A DNA stretch of 64,000 nt, taken from NCBI GenBank assembly GCA_964482205.1, contig CAYZWI010000008.1, positions 62,001-126,000 of the forward strand, given 5' to 3'. Below, in pieces: positions 9,194 through 16,396 of this stretch. How positions within the stretch are numbered: the stretch's first letter is position 1; every line of letters begins with the position of its first letter. Made by a program: the position numbers and the translations under genes. The notes below the pieces were generated by a model. It was not told the DNA's origin. It worked only from the letters and a program-made list of their open reading frames with translations, and searched no databases. The DNA comes from JAZDGX01 sp964482205 (GTDB lineage Bacteria; Eisenbacteria; RBG-16-71-46; CAIMUX01; WJJG01).

Positions 9194-10573
9194 TCAGGTC
9201 GTCTCCCCCAACGGTTCGCGCGCGAGAAAGCGGCCCTGTCCCGGAAAGCCCACGAAGCGGCGCTCGCGAACCACCGCCGTTCCGCGCAAGAAGGTCGTGA
9301 CCGGCCAGCCCGTCGCGCGAAAGCCGTCGTACGGGCTGTAGTCGCAGGGCATGGCGAGGCGCTCGTGATCCACGGTCACTTCCAGCGACGGATCGAAGAG
9401 CACGATGTCCGCGTCGAAGCCCGCTTCAATCGCGCCCTTCCTCGGCCACAGGCCGAAGAGGCGCGCCGGATTCTCGCTCAGCGTGCGCACCAGATGTTCA
9501 ACCGGGAAGCGCCCCCCGTGGACTCCGGCCGTGTAGAGCAGCGGCAGCAGCAGCTCGACTCCCGGCAAGCCCATCGGGATCTTGCGGTAGTCTCCTCCCC
9601 ACGCTGCTTTCTGCCCACCGTCGAAGACGCAGTGATCGGTGGCGACCACATCCAGAGCGCCCTGCGCGAGCCCTTCCCACAGGCGTTCGGCATCCTCGCG
9701 CGCGCGAATCGGCGGACAGGTGGCGAAGCGATGCCCGTCGGAGCGTTCGAAGAGGGAATCGTCGAGAAGCAGGTATTGCGGGCAGGTTTCCGCGTGCACG
9801 TTCGCTCGCTGCTCGCGCCCTTCCCGCACCCGTTCGAGGCCCGCCGCGCTGGACACATGCACGATGTACAGCCGTCCGCCCGTCTCGCGGGCGAACAGGA
9901 TCGCGCGCGCGATCGCCTCCGCTTCCACGATCGGCGGACGCGTGCGCGCATGCGCGGGCGCGCCGGTCCACCCGCGTTCGGAAGCTTCGCCCTGGAAGAA
10001 GCCGATCAGTTCCTCGTTTTCCGCGTGCACCATGACCATCGCGCCGCTGTCCGCGGACGCGCGCAAGGCGGAGAAGAGATCCCCGTCGCTCGATCGCCAA
10101 CCCTGCGCGCGATAGGCGGTGAACATCTTGAAGGTCGGGATCCCGCTCTTGACGAGCGCGCGCATCGCCTCTTCGCCGGTCGCGTCCCAACCAGCCAGGG
10201 TAGCATGCAAGCTGTAATCGACCGACACGTGCTCGTCCGCTTCGGCCCTGCGGGCGGCGACCGCTTCGGCCAGCGCGCCAGGAGCGGCGGGCGCGGCGAA
10301 ATCGAGGAAGGTCGTCACTCCTCCGAGGGCGGCCGCCCTGCTGCCGCTCTCGAAATCATCGGCGCTCACCATTCCGGAAGCGGCGAGGCGGAAATGCGTG
10401 TGCGCGTCGATGACGCCCGGCAGGACGAGCAGCGAGGAAGCGTCGATCCGCTCGCGTCCATGCAGGTGGGAACCGACCGCGGCCACTTTTCCGTCGCGGA
10501 TCGCGACATCCGCCTTCGTCGTTCCCGATCCGGAGACGACCTTGCCGCCGGCGATCACGAGATCGTAGTCCAT
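9194..10573 (-). CDS. hydA: Dihydropyrimidinase/hydantoinase-type cyclic amidohydrolase
   Basis: Metal-dependent amidohydrolase of 459 residues that opens cyclic imides such as dihydropyrimidines or hydantoins. All ligands of the binuclear centre are visible: H58 and H60 in DAHTHF, the carbamylated lysine K149 in FKMF, H183 in VMVHAEN, H239 in IVHVSS and D313 in ATDHC. The TFKMFTAYR context and MVSADDF resemble dihydropyrimidinase more than allantoinase or dihydroorotase. The ATG used follows GGAGGTG; an upstream extension of 23 codons is Arg-rich and was rejected. No other pyrimidine-degradation genes are adjacent, so the physiological substrate is uncertain. Confidence 0.9.
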   Translation of the reverse strand: MDYDLVIAGGKVVSGSGTTKADVAIRDGKVAAVGSHLHGRERIDASSLLVLPGVIDAHTHFRLAASGMVSADDFESGSRAAALGGVTTFLDFAAPAAPGALAEAVAARRAEADEHVSVDYSLHATLAGWDATGEEAMRALVKSGIPTFKMFTAYRAQGWRSSDGDLFSALRASADSGAMVMVHAENEELIGFFQGEASERGWTGAPAHARTRPPIVEAEAIARAILFARETGGRLYIVHVSSAAGLERVREGREQRANVHAETCPQYLLLDDSLFERSDGHRFATCPPIRAREDAERLWEGLAQGALDVVATDHCVFDGGQKAAWGGDYRKIPMGLPGVELLLPLLYTAGVHGGRFPVEHLVRTLSENPARLFGLWPRKGAIEAGFDADIVLFDPSLEVTVDHERLAMPCDYSPYDGFRATGWPVTTFLRGTAVVRERRFVGFPGQGRFLAREPLGETT

Positions 10574-10697
10574 CGCGCCACCTCCACGCCGCTTGCGCCT
10601 CCTCGACGCAATCGCGCTTCCTCCACGCCGATTGTCCTCCATCGGTGCGCCTCCGTCGACGGGAAAGGCGCCTCCCGGCGTTGCGCGGGGAGGGCGA

Positions 10698-10727
10698 TTG
10701 TTCCGTCGCGTTCGCCTCTGCTATCCT
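10698..10727 (+). promoter_or_regulatory. Candidate promoter of the nitroreductase gene
   Basis: TTGTTC and TATCCT are separated by 18 bases, and TG precedes the -10 by one base (extended -10). It lies about 110 bases before the nitroreductase start. Confidence 0.4.
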
Positions 10728-10837
10728 CTCGCGGACCGCGCCGGCGGCGGCAACGAGGATGAAGGCGGACGCGTCGAGGGACGACGACGCGGACGGGATC
10801 GGTGATCGGCAGGCGATTCGCACGCGGAGGCCCAGCC

Positions 10838-11356
10838 ATGGAATTCGACGAACTGGTGCGCGCGCGCTACAGCGTTCGCCGTTATCAAATCCGACCGGTG
10901 GAGGACGAGAAGCTCGCCCGCATTCTCGAGACCGCGCGCCTCGCGCCTTCGGCGCGCAACGGCCAGGAGTGGCGCTTCGTCGTGGTGCGCTCGCCCGAGA
11001 CGCGCGAGAAACTCATGGCCGCCGCCTACGGACAGACCTATGTCGGCGAGGCGCCGGTGGTGATCGCCGCCTGCGCGCAACACGACGGACGCACGATGAC
11101 CTGCGGACAGCTCGCCTACCCGATCGATGTCGCGATCGCGGTCGATCACCTGACGCTGGCCGCCCGCAATGAAGGACTCGGCAGTTGCTGGATCTGCCGC
11201 TTCGACGAGAAGGCGGCCAAGCGCGCGCTCGGCATTCCGCCCGAGGATTCCATCCGCGTGATCACGCTCGTGCCGCTCGGCTATCCGGCCGATCCCGCCC
11301 CCGCCACGAAACCGCGCCTGCCCCTCGAGGACATCGTCCGCTACGAGCGCTGGTAG
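10838..11356 (+). CDS. Nitroreductase-family flavoprotein
   Basis: FMN-dependent oxidoreductase of 172 residues, typical of the short nitroreductase branch. The hallmark FMN-binding start RYSVRRYQ (residues 9-16), the LAPSARNGQEWRF segment and the C-terminal GLGSCWICRFDE and VPLGYPAD motifs are present. Such proteins use NAD(P)H to reduce nitro compounds, quinones or flavins, generally as dimers. The ATG follows GGAGG; a 12-codon upstream extension was rejected. It is divergent from the hydantoinase gene and convergent with the sigma-54 activator, with the first copy of a dispersed repeat just after its stop. Confidence 0.92.
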   Translation: MEFDELVRARYSVRRYQIRPVEDEKLARILETARLAPSARNGQEWRFVVVRSPETREKLMAAAYGQTYVGEAPVVIAACAQHDGRTMTCGQLAYPIDVAIAVDHLTLAARNEGLGSCWICRFDEKAAKRALGIPPEDSIRVITLVPLGYPADPAPATKPRLPLEDIVRYERW

Positions 11357-11378
11357 CGACGCGCGTCGCGCGCCTTCT

Positions 11379-11634
11379 GCGCAGTGGATCGCGCGCCTGG
11401 GGCTCGGAGCATGTGGCTGCGTGCGCGGAGGATGGTCGCCGGGACCGGAAGGCTTCCGCGGGGACGGCGCGCGGGTAAGACAGTTCATGCAGGGGGCGCG
11501 CGCCTCGTACGCTCGGCGTGTTGAACCGATGTAGCTCCTGAAGGCCGGGGCGTTCACGCCTCGCTTACGCCCCGCCGGGAAGCCTTCCGGTCCCGGCTCC
11601 CTCATCGGCGCAGGCCTCATTCTTCGAGCGAAGT
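11379..11634 (-). repeat. Dispersed intergenic repeat, copy 1 (core 11438-11597 with 20-bp terminal inverted repeats)
   Basis: The core is 160 bases bounded by perfect inverted repeats: GCCGGGACCGGAAGGCTTCC at 11438-11457 and its complement at 11578-11597. The whole stretch, core plus flanks of about 40-60 bases, recurs in opposite orientation at 52682-52948 with only scattered differences by eye, and the core has the same length there. It fills the space between two convergent genes and encodes no credible protein. Confidence 0.85.
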
Positions 11635-11690
11635 GGAACCCGATCCGGTGGGAATCAAGCGCCATGTGAGCGCGCCCACCTCGGAAGCGG

Positions 11691-14333
11691 CTAGGATGCG
11701 TCGCGGCGCTCGTCGGCATCGAGGCGCGCATAGAGGCGATAGGCGTGGCTGCGCGAAATTCCGAGGATTCGCGCCGCCTCCGGAATCCGGCCGTCCGCGC
11801 GCGCGAGCGCCTCGCGCAGCTTCGCGGGATCCCATTGGCCCCATCGCCAGCGGGGAGAGGAAGCGATCGCGTCCGACGGCGGCTGTGATGCTCGCATCGG
11901 CGGCGCCTGCGGCATGCCTTGGGGTTCGTGGCCATCCCATGCCGGCGGCAGCGCCCGCGGACCATGCGCATCCGAGGGCCGATTCTGACTCGGCGCGAGC
12001 GATTGCGCCCACGCGATCAGGTTTCGTTCCGCGGCGGCCGGTCCGTGCGCGCGCGCGTACAAGGCCGCGCGATCGATCGCGTGCTTGAGCTCGCGTACAT
12101 TCCCGGGCCATGGCCACTCGCGAAGCGCGGCGAGAGCCGCCGGCGTGAAGACGAATCGCCAGCCTGCTTCCGCATCCTGGTCCTTCGGCCAGAGGCGCGC
12201 CACGATCGCCTCGAGGTCCTCGAATCGGTCGCGCAGGGGAGGAATGCGCACGACGAGTCCCGCGAGGCGGCCGTAGAGATCGGGGCGGAAGAAGCCGCCC
12301 GCGACGCGCTCGGGAAGATCGGCGCAGGTCGCGGCGACGATCCTCGTTTCGACGCGACGGCTTTGCGTATCGCCCAACCTGCGAATCTCTCCCGAATCGA
12401 GGAAGCGCAGCAGGAAGCCTTGCGCCTCGGCTTCCAGATCCGCGACCTCATCGAGGAAGAGCGTTCCCTGCGCGGCTTCCTCGATCAGCCCGCGGCGGTG
12501 CTCGACCGCGCCCGTGTACGCGCCGCGCCGCGCTCCGAAGAGTTCCGCGACGAACGTTTCCTTCCGCGCGGCCGCGCAGTTGACGGCGACGAGCGGCCCC
12601 GATCTTTCGCTGAGCGCGTGAAGGCCGCGAGCGAGCAGGTCCTTTCCCGTCCCCGTTTCGCCGAGGATCAGGATCGGGATCGCGCTCGCCGCATAGGTCT
12701 CGATCCATTCGATGACCTCGATCATCCGCGACGAACGCGTGGCGAGCCCGACTTCCTTCCAAATCGGATGAAGGGCGGAGCGGACATCGTCCCCGGTGGT
12801 CGACGCGCTGGGTACCGGAGGCGTGTCCCGCTCCAGCCCTTCGTTTCCCGACATCGTGGATTCCAAGAACGCGGATGCCCGGCGGTTCTCTTCTCGAGTC
12901 CGACCGTCACCCTCGATCGCTTCTGTCTTCGTCGTCCGCGCAGGCGGTCCGAGCACCGGATGCGAGAGCCAGACGCGCAGCGCATTCCCCACTTGTGAGT
13001 CGCCCTCGGCAAGCGGCTCCCCCTTCTGCCCGCGCTCGCATTCCTGCAACCACGCCTCGACCAGGCGCCGTTCGATCTGTTCGCCCATCTCGAGAAGGAT
13101 CGCGTGCGAACGGCGGAAGCCTGCCTGCGCCTCATCGTGCTGGCCTTGATGGAATCGTGCGGTCGCGAGCAAGCGCTCGCCTTGCGCCTCTTCCCAACGC
13201 GCGCGGGCCTCTCTCGCGCGGGTGATCGCCTCGCTCGCGAGACGAGCCGCATCCTCGTTCCTTCCTTCACCCAGCGAGAGGGCCGCCTTCGCCAGCAGGA
13301 CCTCGAGCGCGAGATCGCCCTCGGGCGCGAGGCGCGCGCTGATCGCCTCCGCCTGGTGCAATGCCACGCGGGCGCGGGCGGTCCGGCCGGCGTGCAGGTG
13401 AAGCTGCGCCAGATACTCGAGGGCGAGCGCTTCCTCGCGCGGCAGCCGCATGCGGCGGGCCTCCGTGCGCGCGGCGTGCAACCGGACGCGCGCCTCGGGC
13501 AAGGTTCCCGCGCGCAGCGCAATCCACCCGCGTCCGAGACGCGCGAGCAGCGCGGTGGTCCGGCGGTCGAGCGCGGTTGCCTGTTCGAGCGCTTCGTCGA
13601 AGAGACGCTCCGCTTGGGGCAGGAGTCCGATCAACCCGACGGTCCACGCGCGGTTCAGGAGCACGAGCGCGTGCCCCTTCCAATCGCCCGCGTTCCAATA
13701 GTGGCGCCCGGCGGTCGAATAGAGCGCATTCGCCTCGGAGAGCGCACCGCGCCGCCGGGAAAGAATGGCAAGCAGGGTGAAGGCATCGCCTGCGAGGGTC
13801 GCGCTCGCCGCCGTTCGGGCGTGGCGCGCGGCCGCCAGCGCTTCGCGCTCGGCATCGTCGTCACGGCCCTGCACGGCAGACAGGCGCCCGCGCAACAGCG
13901 CGAGGCGCGCGCGAGTCGCCGGCTCGAGAGCGTCCCCGTCGGGCGCGCGGTCGAGCCGCGCGCACGCGGAATCGTAGCGGCCGTCGCGGATCTCCTGGTG
14001 CGCGATGGCGAGCGCGCACAGCGCGGCCGTTTCCGCGGGGAGCGAAGGTTCGCCCGGCAGGATGGCGCGCAGCCATTCCACACCCGCGCGCAAGTGCTCG
14101 TCATGATTCAAACGGGCGCAGGCGTTCAGCCCGCAGGTGAGGCAAAGAAGGCCATCGAGGGACAGGGGCGCGTTCCACGCGCATTCCAAGGCCGGCCACA
14201 CCGCATCGTGGGCCGACTGCCACGCGCACGCATCCAGGTAAGGCTTGGCCTTTGCGGCAAGCTCCGCCCAGGAATCGGCGCGCGCGTCTTGGAACGAAGA
14301 CTCGGACAAAGAGTTTTCCCTCAACGGACGCAT
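11691..14333 (-). CDS. Sigma-54-dependent activator with N-terminal TPR region
   Basis: Enhancer-binding protein of 880 residues that should drive sigma-54 (RpoN) promoters. Residues 1 to about 430 form TPR-like helical repeats in place of a receiver, GAF or PAS domain. The AAA+ core has Walker A GETGTGKD (558-565), the sigma-54 contact loop as GAYTGA (604-609; canonical GAFTGA), Walker B GTLFLDEV and arginine-finger region FRPDLYGRL. A Fis-type helix-turn-helix lies at the C-terminus (EAARILGISRSHAYR). The ATG used is weakly supported; a TTG nine codons upstream is the alternative. The small repeat-peptide gene lies directly upstream on the same strand, so TPR-mediated sensing of a peptide or protein partner is plausible but inferred. 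Confidence 0.92.
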   Translation of the reverse strand: MRPLRENSLSESSFQDARADSWAELAAKAKPYLDACAWQSAHDAVWPALECAWNAPLSLDGLLCLTCGLNACARLNHDEHLRAGVEWLRAILPGEPSLPAETAALCALAIAHQEIRDGRYDSACARLDRAPDGDALEPATRARLALLRGRLSAVQGRDDDAEREALAAARHARTAASATLAGDAFTLLAILSRRRGALSEANALYSTAGRHYWNAGDWKGHALVLLNRAWTVGLIGLLPQAERLFDEALEQATALDRRTTALLARLGRGWIALRAGTLPEARVRLHAARTEARRMRLPREEALALEYLAQLHLHAGRTARARVALHQAEAISARLAPEGDLALEVLLAKAALSLGEGRNEDAARLASEAITRAREARARWEEAQGERLLATARFHQGQHDEAQAGFRRSHAILLEMGEQIERRLVEAWLQECERGQKGEPLAEGDSQVGNALRVWLSHPVLGPPARTTKTEAIEGDGRTREENRRASAFLESTMSGNEGLERDTPPVPSASTTGDDVRSALHPIWKEVGLATRSSRMIEVIEWIETYAASAIPILILGETGTGKDLLARGLHALSERSGPLVAVNCAAARKETFVAELFGARRGAYTGAVEHRRGLIEEAAQGTLFLDEVADLEAEAQGFLLRFLDSGEIRRLGDTQSRRVETRIVAATCADLPERVAGGFFRPDLYGRLAGLVVRIPPLRDRFEDLEAIVARLWPKDQDAEAGWRFVFTPAALAALREWPWPGNVRELKHAIDRAALYARAHGPAAAERNLIAWAQSLAPSQNRPSDAHGPRALPPAWDGHEPQGMPQAPPMRASQPPSDAIASSPRWRWGQWDPAKLREALARADGRIPEAARILGISRSHAYRLYARLDADERRDAS

Positions 14334-14350
14334 GACCCCGCGCGACGAAA

Positions 14351-14372
14351 CGCATCGCAACGCAGCGATGCG
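14351..14372. promoter_or_regulatory. Perfect inverted repeat before the sigma-54 activator
   Basis: CGCATCGC and GCGATGCG, 8 bases each, flank a 6-base centre 18 bases upstream of the activator start codon. It could be an operator or a leader hairpin; the activator binding its own upstream region is one option. Confidence 0.4.
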
Positions 14373-14461
14373 AATGCCGGCAACAATACGAATGCCGCGG
14401 GTTCAGCCCGGCAGGAGGGAAGGCACGAGCGGATGTGATGAGGCCTCGGACAGAACGAAGC

Positions 14462-14755
14462 CTACTCCGGGAATTCCTCGCCCAGTCCCGTGGTCGGATG
14501 GGTGTCGGCGGTCTTCTCGGGAAACTCTTCGCCGAGCCCGCCCCACCACACGAACACTTGCCACAGCGGGAATTCGAGGCCGATCAGAACCGGCCAACCG
14601 GTGATTTCAGGAAACTCCTCCCCCAGCGCGTCGGGTGTGGACCCACCCTTCGAATTTCGGCCGGCAGCGCCCACATCTGCAGCGCCAACGGTGAATGAGG
14701 CGAGGAGAAACACCAGCAGAAGAACGATGGCCGTGAGCTGGCTTTTCGTTTTCAT
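14462..14755 (-). CDS. Small exported peptide with three LGEEFPE repeats
   Basis: Not recognised as any known family. It encodes 97 residues with a clear signal peptide (Lys-rich start, long hydrophobic core to about residue 26) and a strong ribosome-binding site (GGGAGGCG six bases before ATG). The motif LGEEFPE occurs at 44-50, 74-80 and as the last seven residues 91-97; a fourth, weaker match (GLEFP) is at 59-63. The linkers differ in length and sequence, and the codons of the repeats differ, so this is not a recent DNA-level duplication. The exact repeat at the C-terminus suggests a precursor cut into short peptides, or a linear docking motif. It lies 128 bases upstream of the TPR/sigma-54 activator on the same strand. 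Base composition is less GC-rich than its neighbours. Confidence 0.75.
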   Translation of the reverse strand: MKTKSQLTAIVLLLVFLLASFTVGAADVGAAGRNSKGGSTPDALGEEFPEITGWPVLIGLEFPLWQVFVWWGGLGEEFPEKTADTHPTTGLGEEFPE

Positions 14756-15190
14756 CGCACGCCTCCCTGCGTGAGGACTTCCTGGATGGCCGGAAGCAGC
14801 CCTTTCGCGGCTGCCTTCCTGGTTCTCTGTCCGCTCAGAAGGCTAAGAACAGCCATTGGGTCATGTCAATGGATTATCCCGGGCATGTAGGTCGAGGAAG
14901 CGGCCGCGAGGAAGGAACGCCGGAGGGAGAACAACGGCGCAGAATGTTCGAGGAGAAAGAAATAGCCGGCCTTTCCACTAAGTGGCCGGTCAATTTCAGA
15001 AATATCTTATGACTGTGGAGGAAGAAAAGAGCGGCTTCCCGCGGCCGCGAGGCTGCGACTCTCCCGCGACCGCCGGATGCGCAAAGGCCGGAGCATATGG
15101 CCCCGGCCTGGAGACTGACTGATTACAGGATCTTTCCGCGTCGACTGGCTTCGAATCCGAGAAATGAGTCCTCGGGCGCGGGCAGCGCTC
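14756..15190. other. Non-coding stretch upstream of the repeat-peptide gene
   Basis: No gene seen. It holds TTGACA on the minus strand (14864-14869), a possible -35 for the peptide gene without a convincing -10, a hairpin around 14966-14990 (GCCGGCC/GGCCGGT), and the terminator-like hairpin listed separately. AT content is locally higher. Confidence 0.4.
15080..15109 (-). terminator. Terminator-like hairpin downstream of the small acidic protein gene
   Basis: On the minus strand AGGCCGG and CCGGCCT (7 bases each, 11-base loop) are followed by TTGC, about 80 bases after the stop of the gene to the right. Confidence 0.4.
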
Positions 15191-15634
15191 TCAGCATTCG
15201 GCGACGAGCTGACCGCGCGTTGCTTCCAGACGCTTCAGCAAATCCAGCGTCTTCCACACGCCGATAAGCGCGCCTCTCGCCCCATCGCGCATCTCTTCCG
15301 GCACGGCGAAGAGATCTTCATCCGAGAAGCCGGCGAACGCTTCGGCGGCCGCGATCAAATTCGCGCAGACGCAGGCGGCTTGCTCGCTCTTCGAGCTCGA
15401 GCCGATCCGCGGCACACGCGAATCGCCGGCCGCCCACGCATCCCTGGCGCTCGAGCCCTCGCTGCCCCCCTCCGGCCACTCGTCTTCTCCGCCGAACGGC
15501 AGCGTCCGGATGAGCGCCAGGATCTTCGCGAGAACCATGTCGTCCTCGCCCGGCTTGTCGGCCCATGCCGTCCCCGCGCATCGCGCGGCTTCCTGCTCTG
15601 CTGCCGGCCGCCCCGAACGGGTGCTTCTCTTCAT
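15191..15634 (-). CDS. Small cytoplasmic protein of unknown function
   Basis: Not recognised. A 147-residue protein beginning MKRSTRSGRP after GAGGAGCG. The middle is Gly/Ser/Ala-rich and probably flexible; the second half is acidic and helix-prone (for example SDEDLFAVPEEMRDG and WKTLDLLKRLEA), with a CVC pair before it. No signal peptide or membrane segment. The frame is open 55 codons further upstream, but that part is Arg/Pro-rich with no start signal. Its acidic composition and good ribosome-binding site argue that it is real. Confidence 0.55.
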   Translation of the reverse strand: MKRSTRSGRPAAEQEAARCAGTAWADKPGEDDMVLAKILALIRTLPFGGEDEWPEGGSEGSSARDAWAAGDSRVPRIGSSSKSEQAACVCANLIAAAEAFAGFSDEDLFAVPEEMRDGARGALIGVWKTLDLLKRLEATRGQLVAEC

Positions 15635-16396
15635 CGGTTCGCTCCTCGATGGTTCGTGATCGATTCCGTCATCACCGCATCCTGTTCGCGCAAACATGAC
15701 GAGGCCACGCGCGACATGCGGCCTGGCGTCCGGTGGTCTCCTCGCGGGGGAGTGCGATTCCGTTCCGACGCCTGCGGTCGAGGAGTAGTCAGAATCCATG
15801 CCAGCTCTGCTGCCACCGCGCTTCCATCCTCCCCCGCTCTCGCTTCCCGTGGCGTGAGGCAGGAACGGGCGTGGGTCGAATGCAGCCAGACGCCTCTCAA
15901 ACGAGCGCGCGAAAATCTCTTGCGGCCGGCTCTCGCGAAGAGCTTTTTTCGAATTCTTCTCGAGGATCGCCGCATTTTCCGCGTTTCGCTCTCAAACCGG
16001 CCGGCCGCGCACGGTCCGCGAGCGTCTCATTTCCCTCGCCCTACCGATCTCATTTCATCTCCTTCTGTCTCTTCGATCTCATCTGTCTCTTTCGATCGAG
16101 AGCCGGCCGGACCCGGGACGGGGCTTCGATGGCCTTTGACATGTGCTCCGGCAACCGGTTCTGAGGTATAATTGGCGCACACGACCGAACGGTTCGGTCG
16201 CTACCTCCGGCCGGGAGCGGGACAGCGTCCTGGGGGCACCAGGATGCATCTGACCGCCAAGTCTCTTCCCGGCCGGTTGTGTTTTTTCGGGAAATGCCGG
16301 ATCTCTCGCCTGGAGGGCATGCCCGGTTCAAGGAGGGAAAGCGATCGGCGAAGGCCGGAGTCGCTGAACCATCGTGGCGCGGAGTCCGGCGCCTCC
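15635..16396. other. Long non-coding region
   Basis: About 760 bases with no convincing gene on either strand. It includes a pyrimidine-rich run around 16025-16100, an isolated TATAAT at 16167-16172, a 19-base palindrome at 16182-16200 and a cluster of hairpins to 16293, described separately. Confidence 0.5.
16172..16293 (+). ncRNA. Candidate structured RNA or operator region
   Basis: TTGGCG (16172-16177) can pair with CGCCAA (16255-16260), enclosing three hairpins: CGACCGAA/TTCGGTCG (16182-16200), CTCC/GGAG (16205-16217), and a 9-bp helix GCGTCCTGG/CCAGGATGC (16225-16247) with one G-U pair and a 5-base loop. A further TTCCCG/CGGGAA pair spans 16266-16293. The first hairpin is also a 19-base DNA palindrome suited to a TetR-like dimer. 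A TATAAT overlaps the left edge, which would place transcription start inside the closing helix. No plus-strand gene follows. Structured RNA, operator, and 3' region of the leftward gene are all possible. Confidence 0.3.

Noticed and set aside
15164..16171. Plus-strand frame of 335 codons in the long gap
   Set aside because: First half is antisense to the small acidic protein, the rest is low-complexity Arg/Ser sequence without a start signal.
16136..16172. Full sigma-70 promoter TTGACA/TATAAT
   Set aside because: The spacer is 25 bases, far too long; only the TATAAT itself is kept as an observation.
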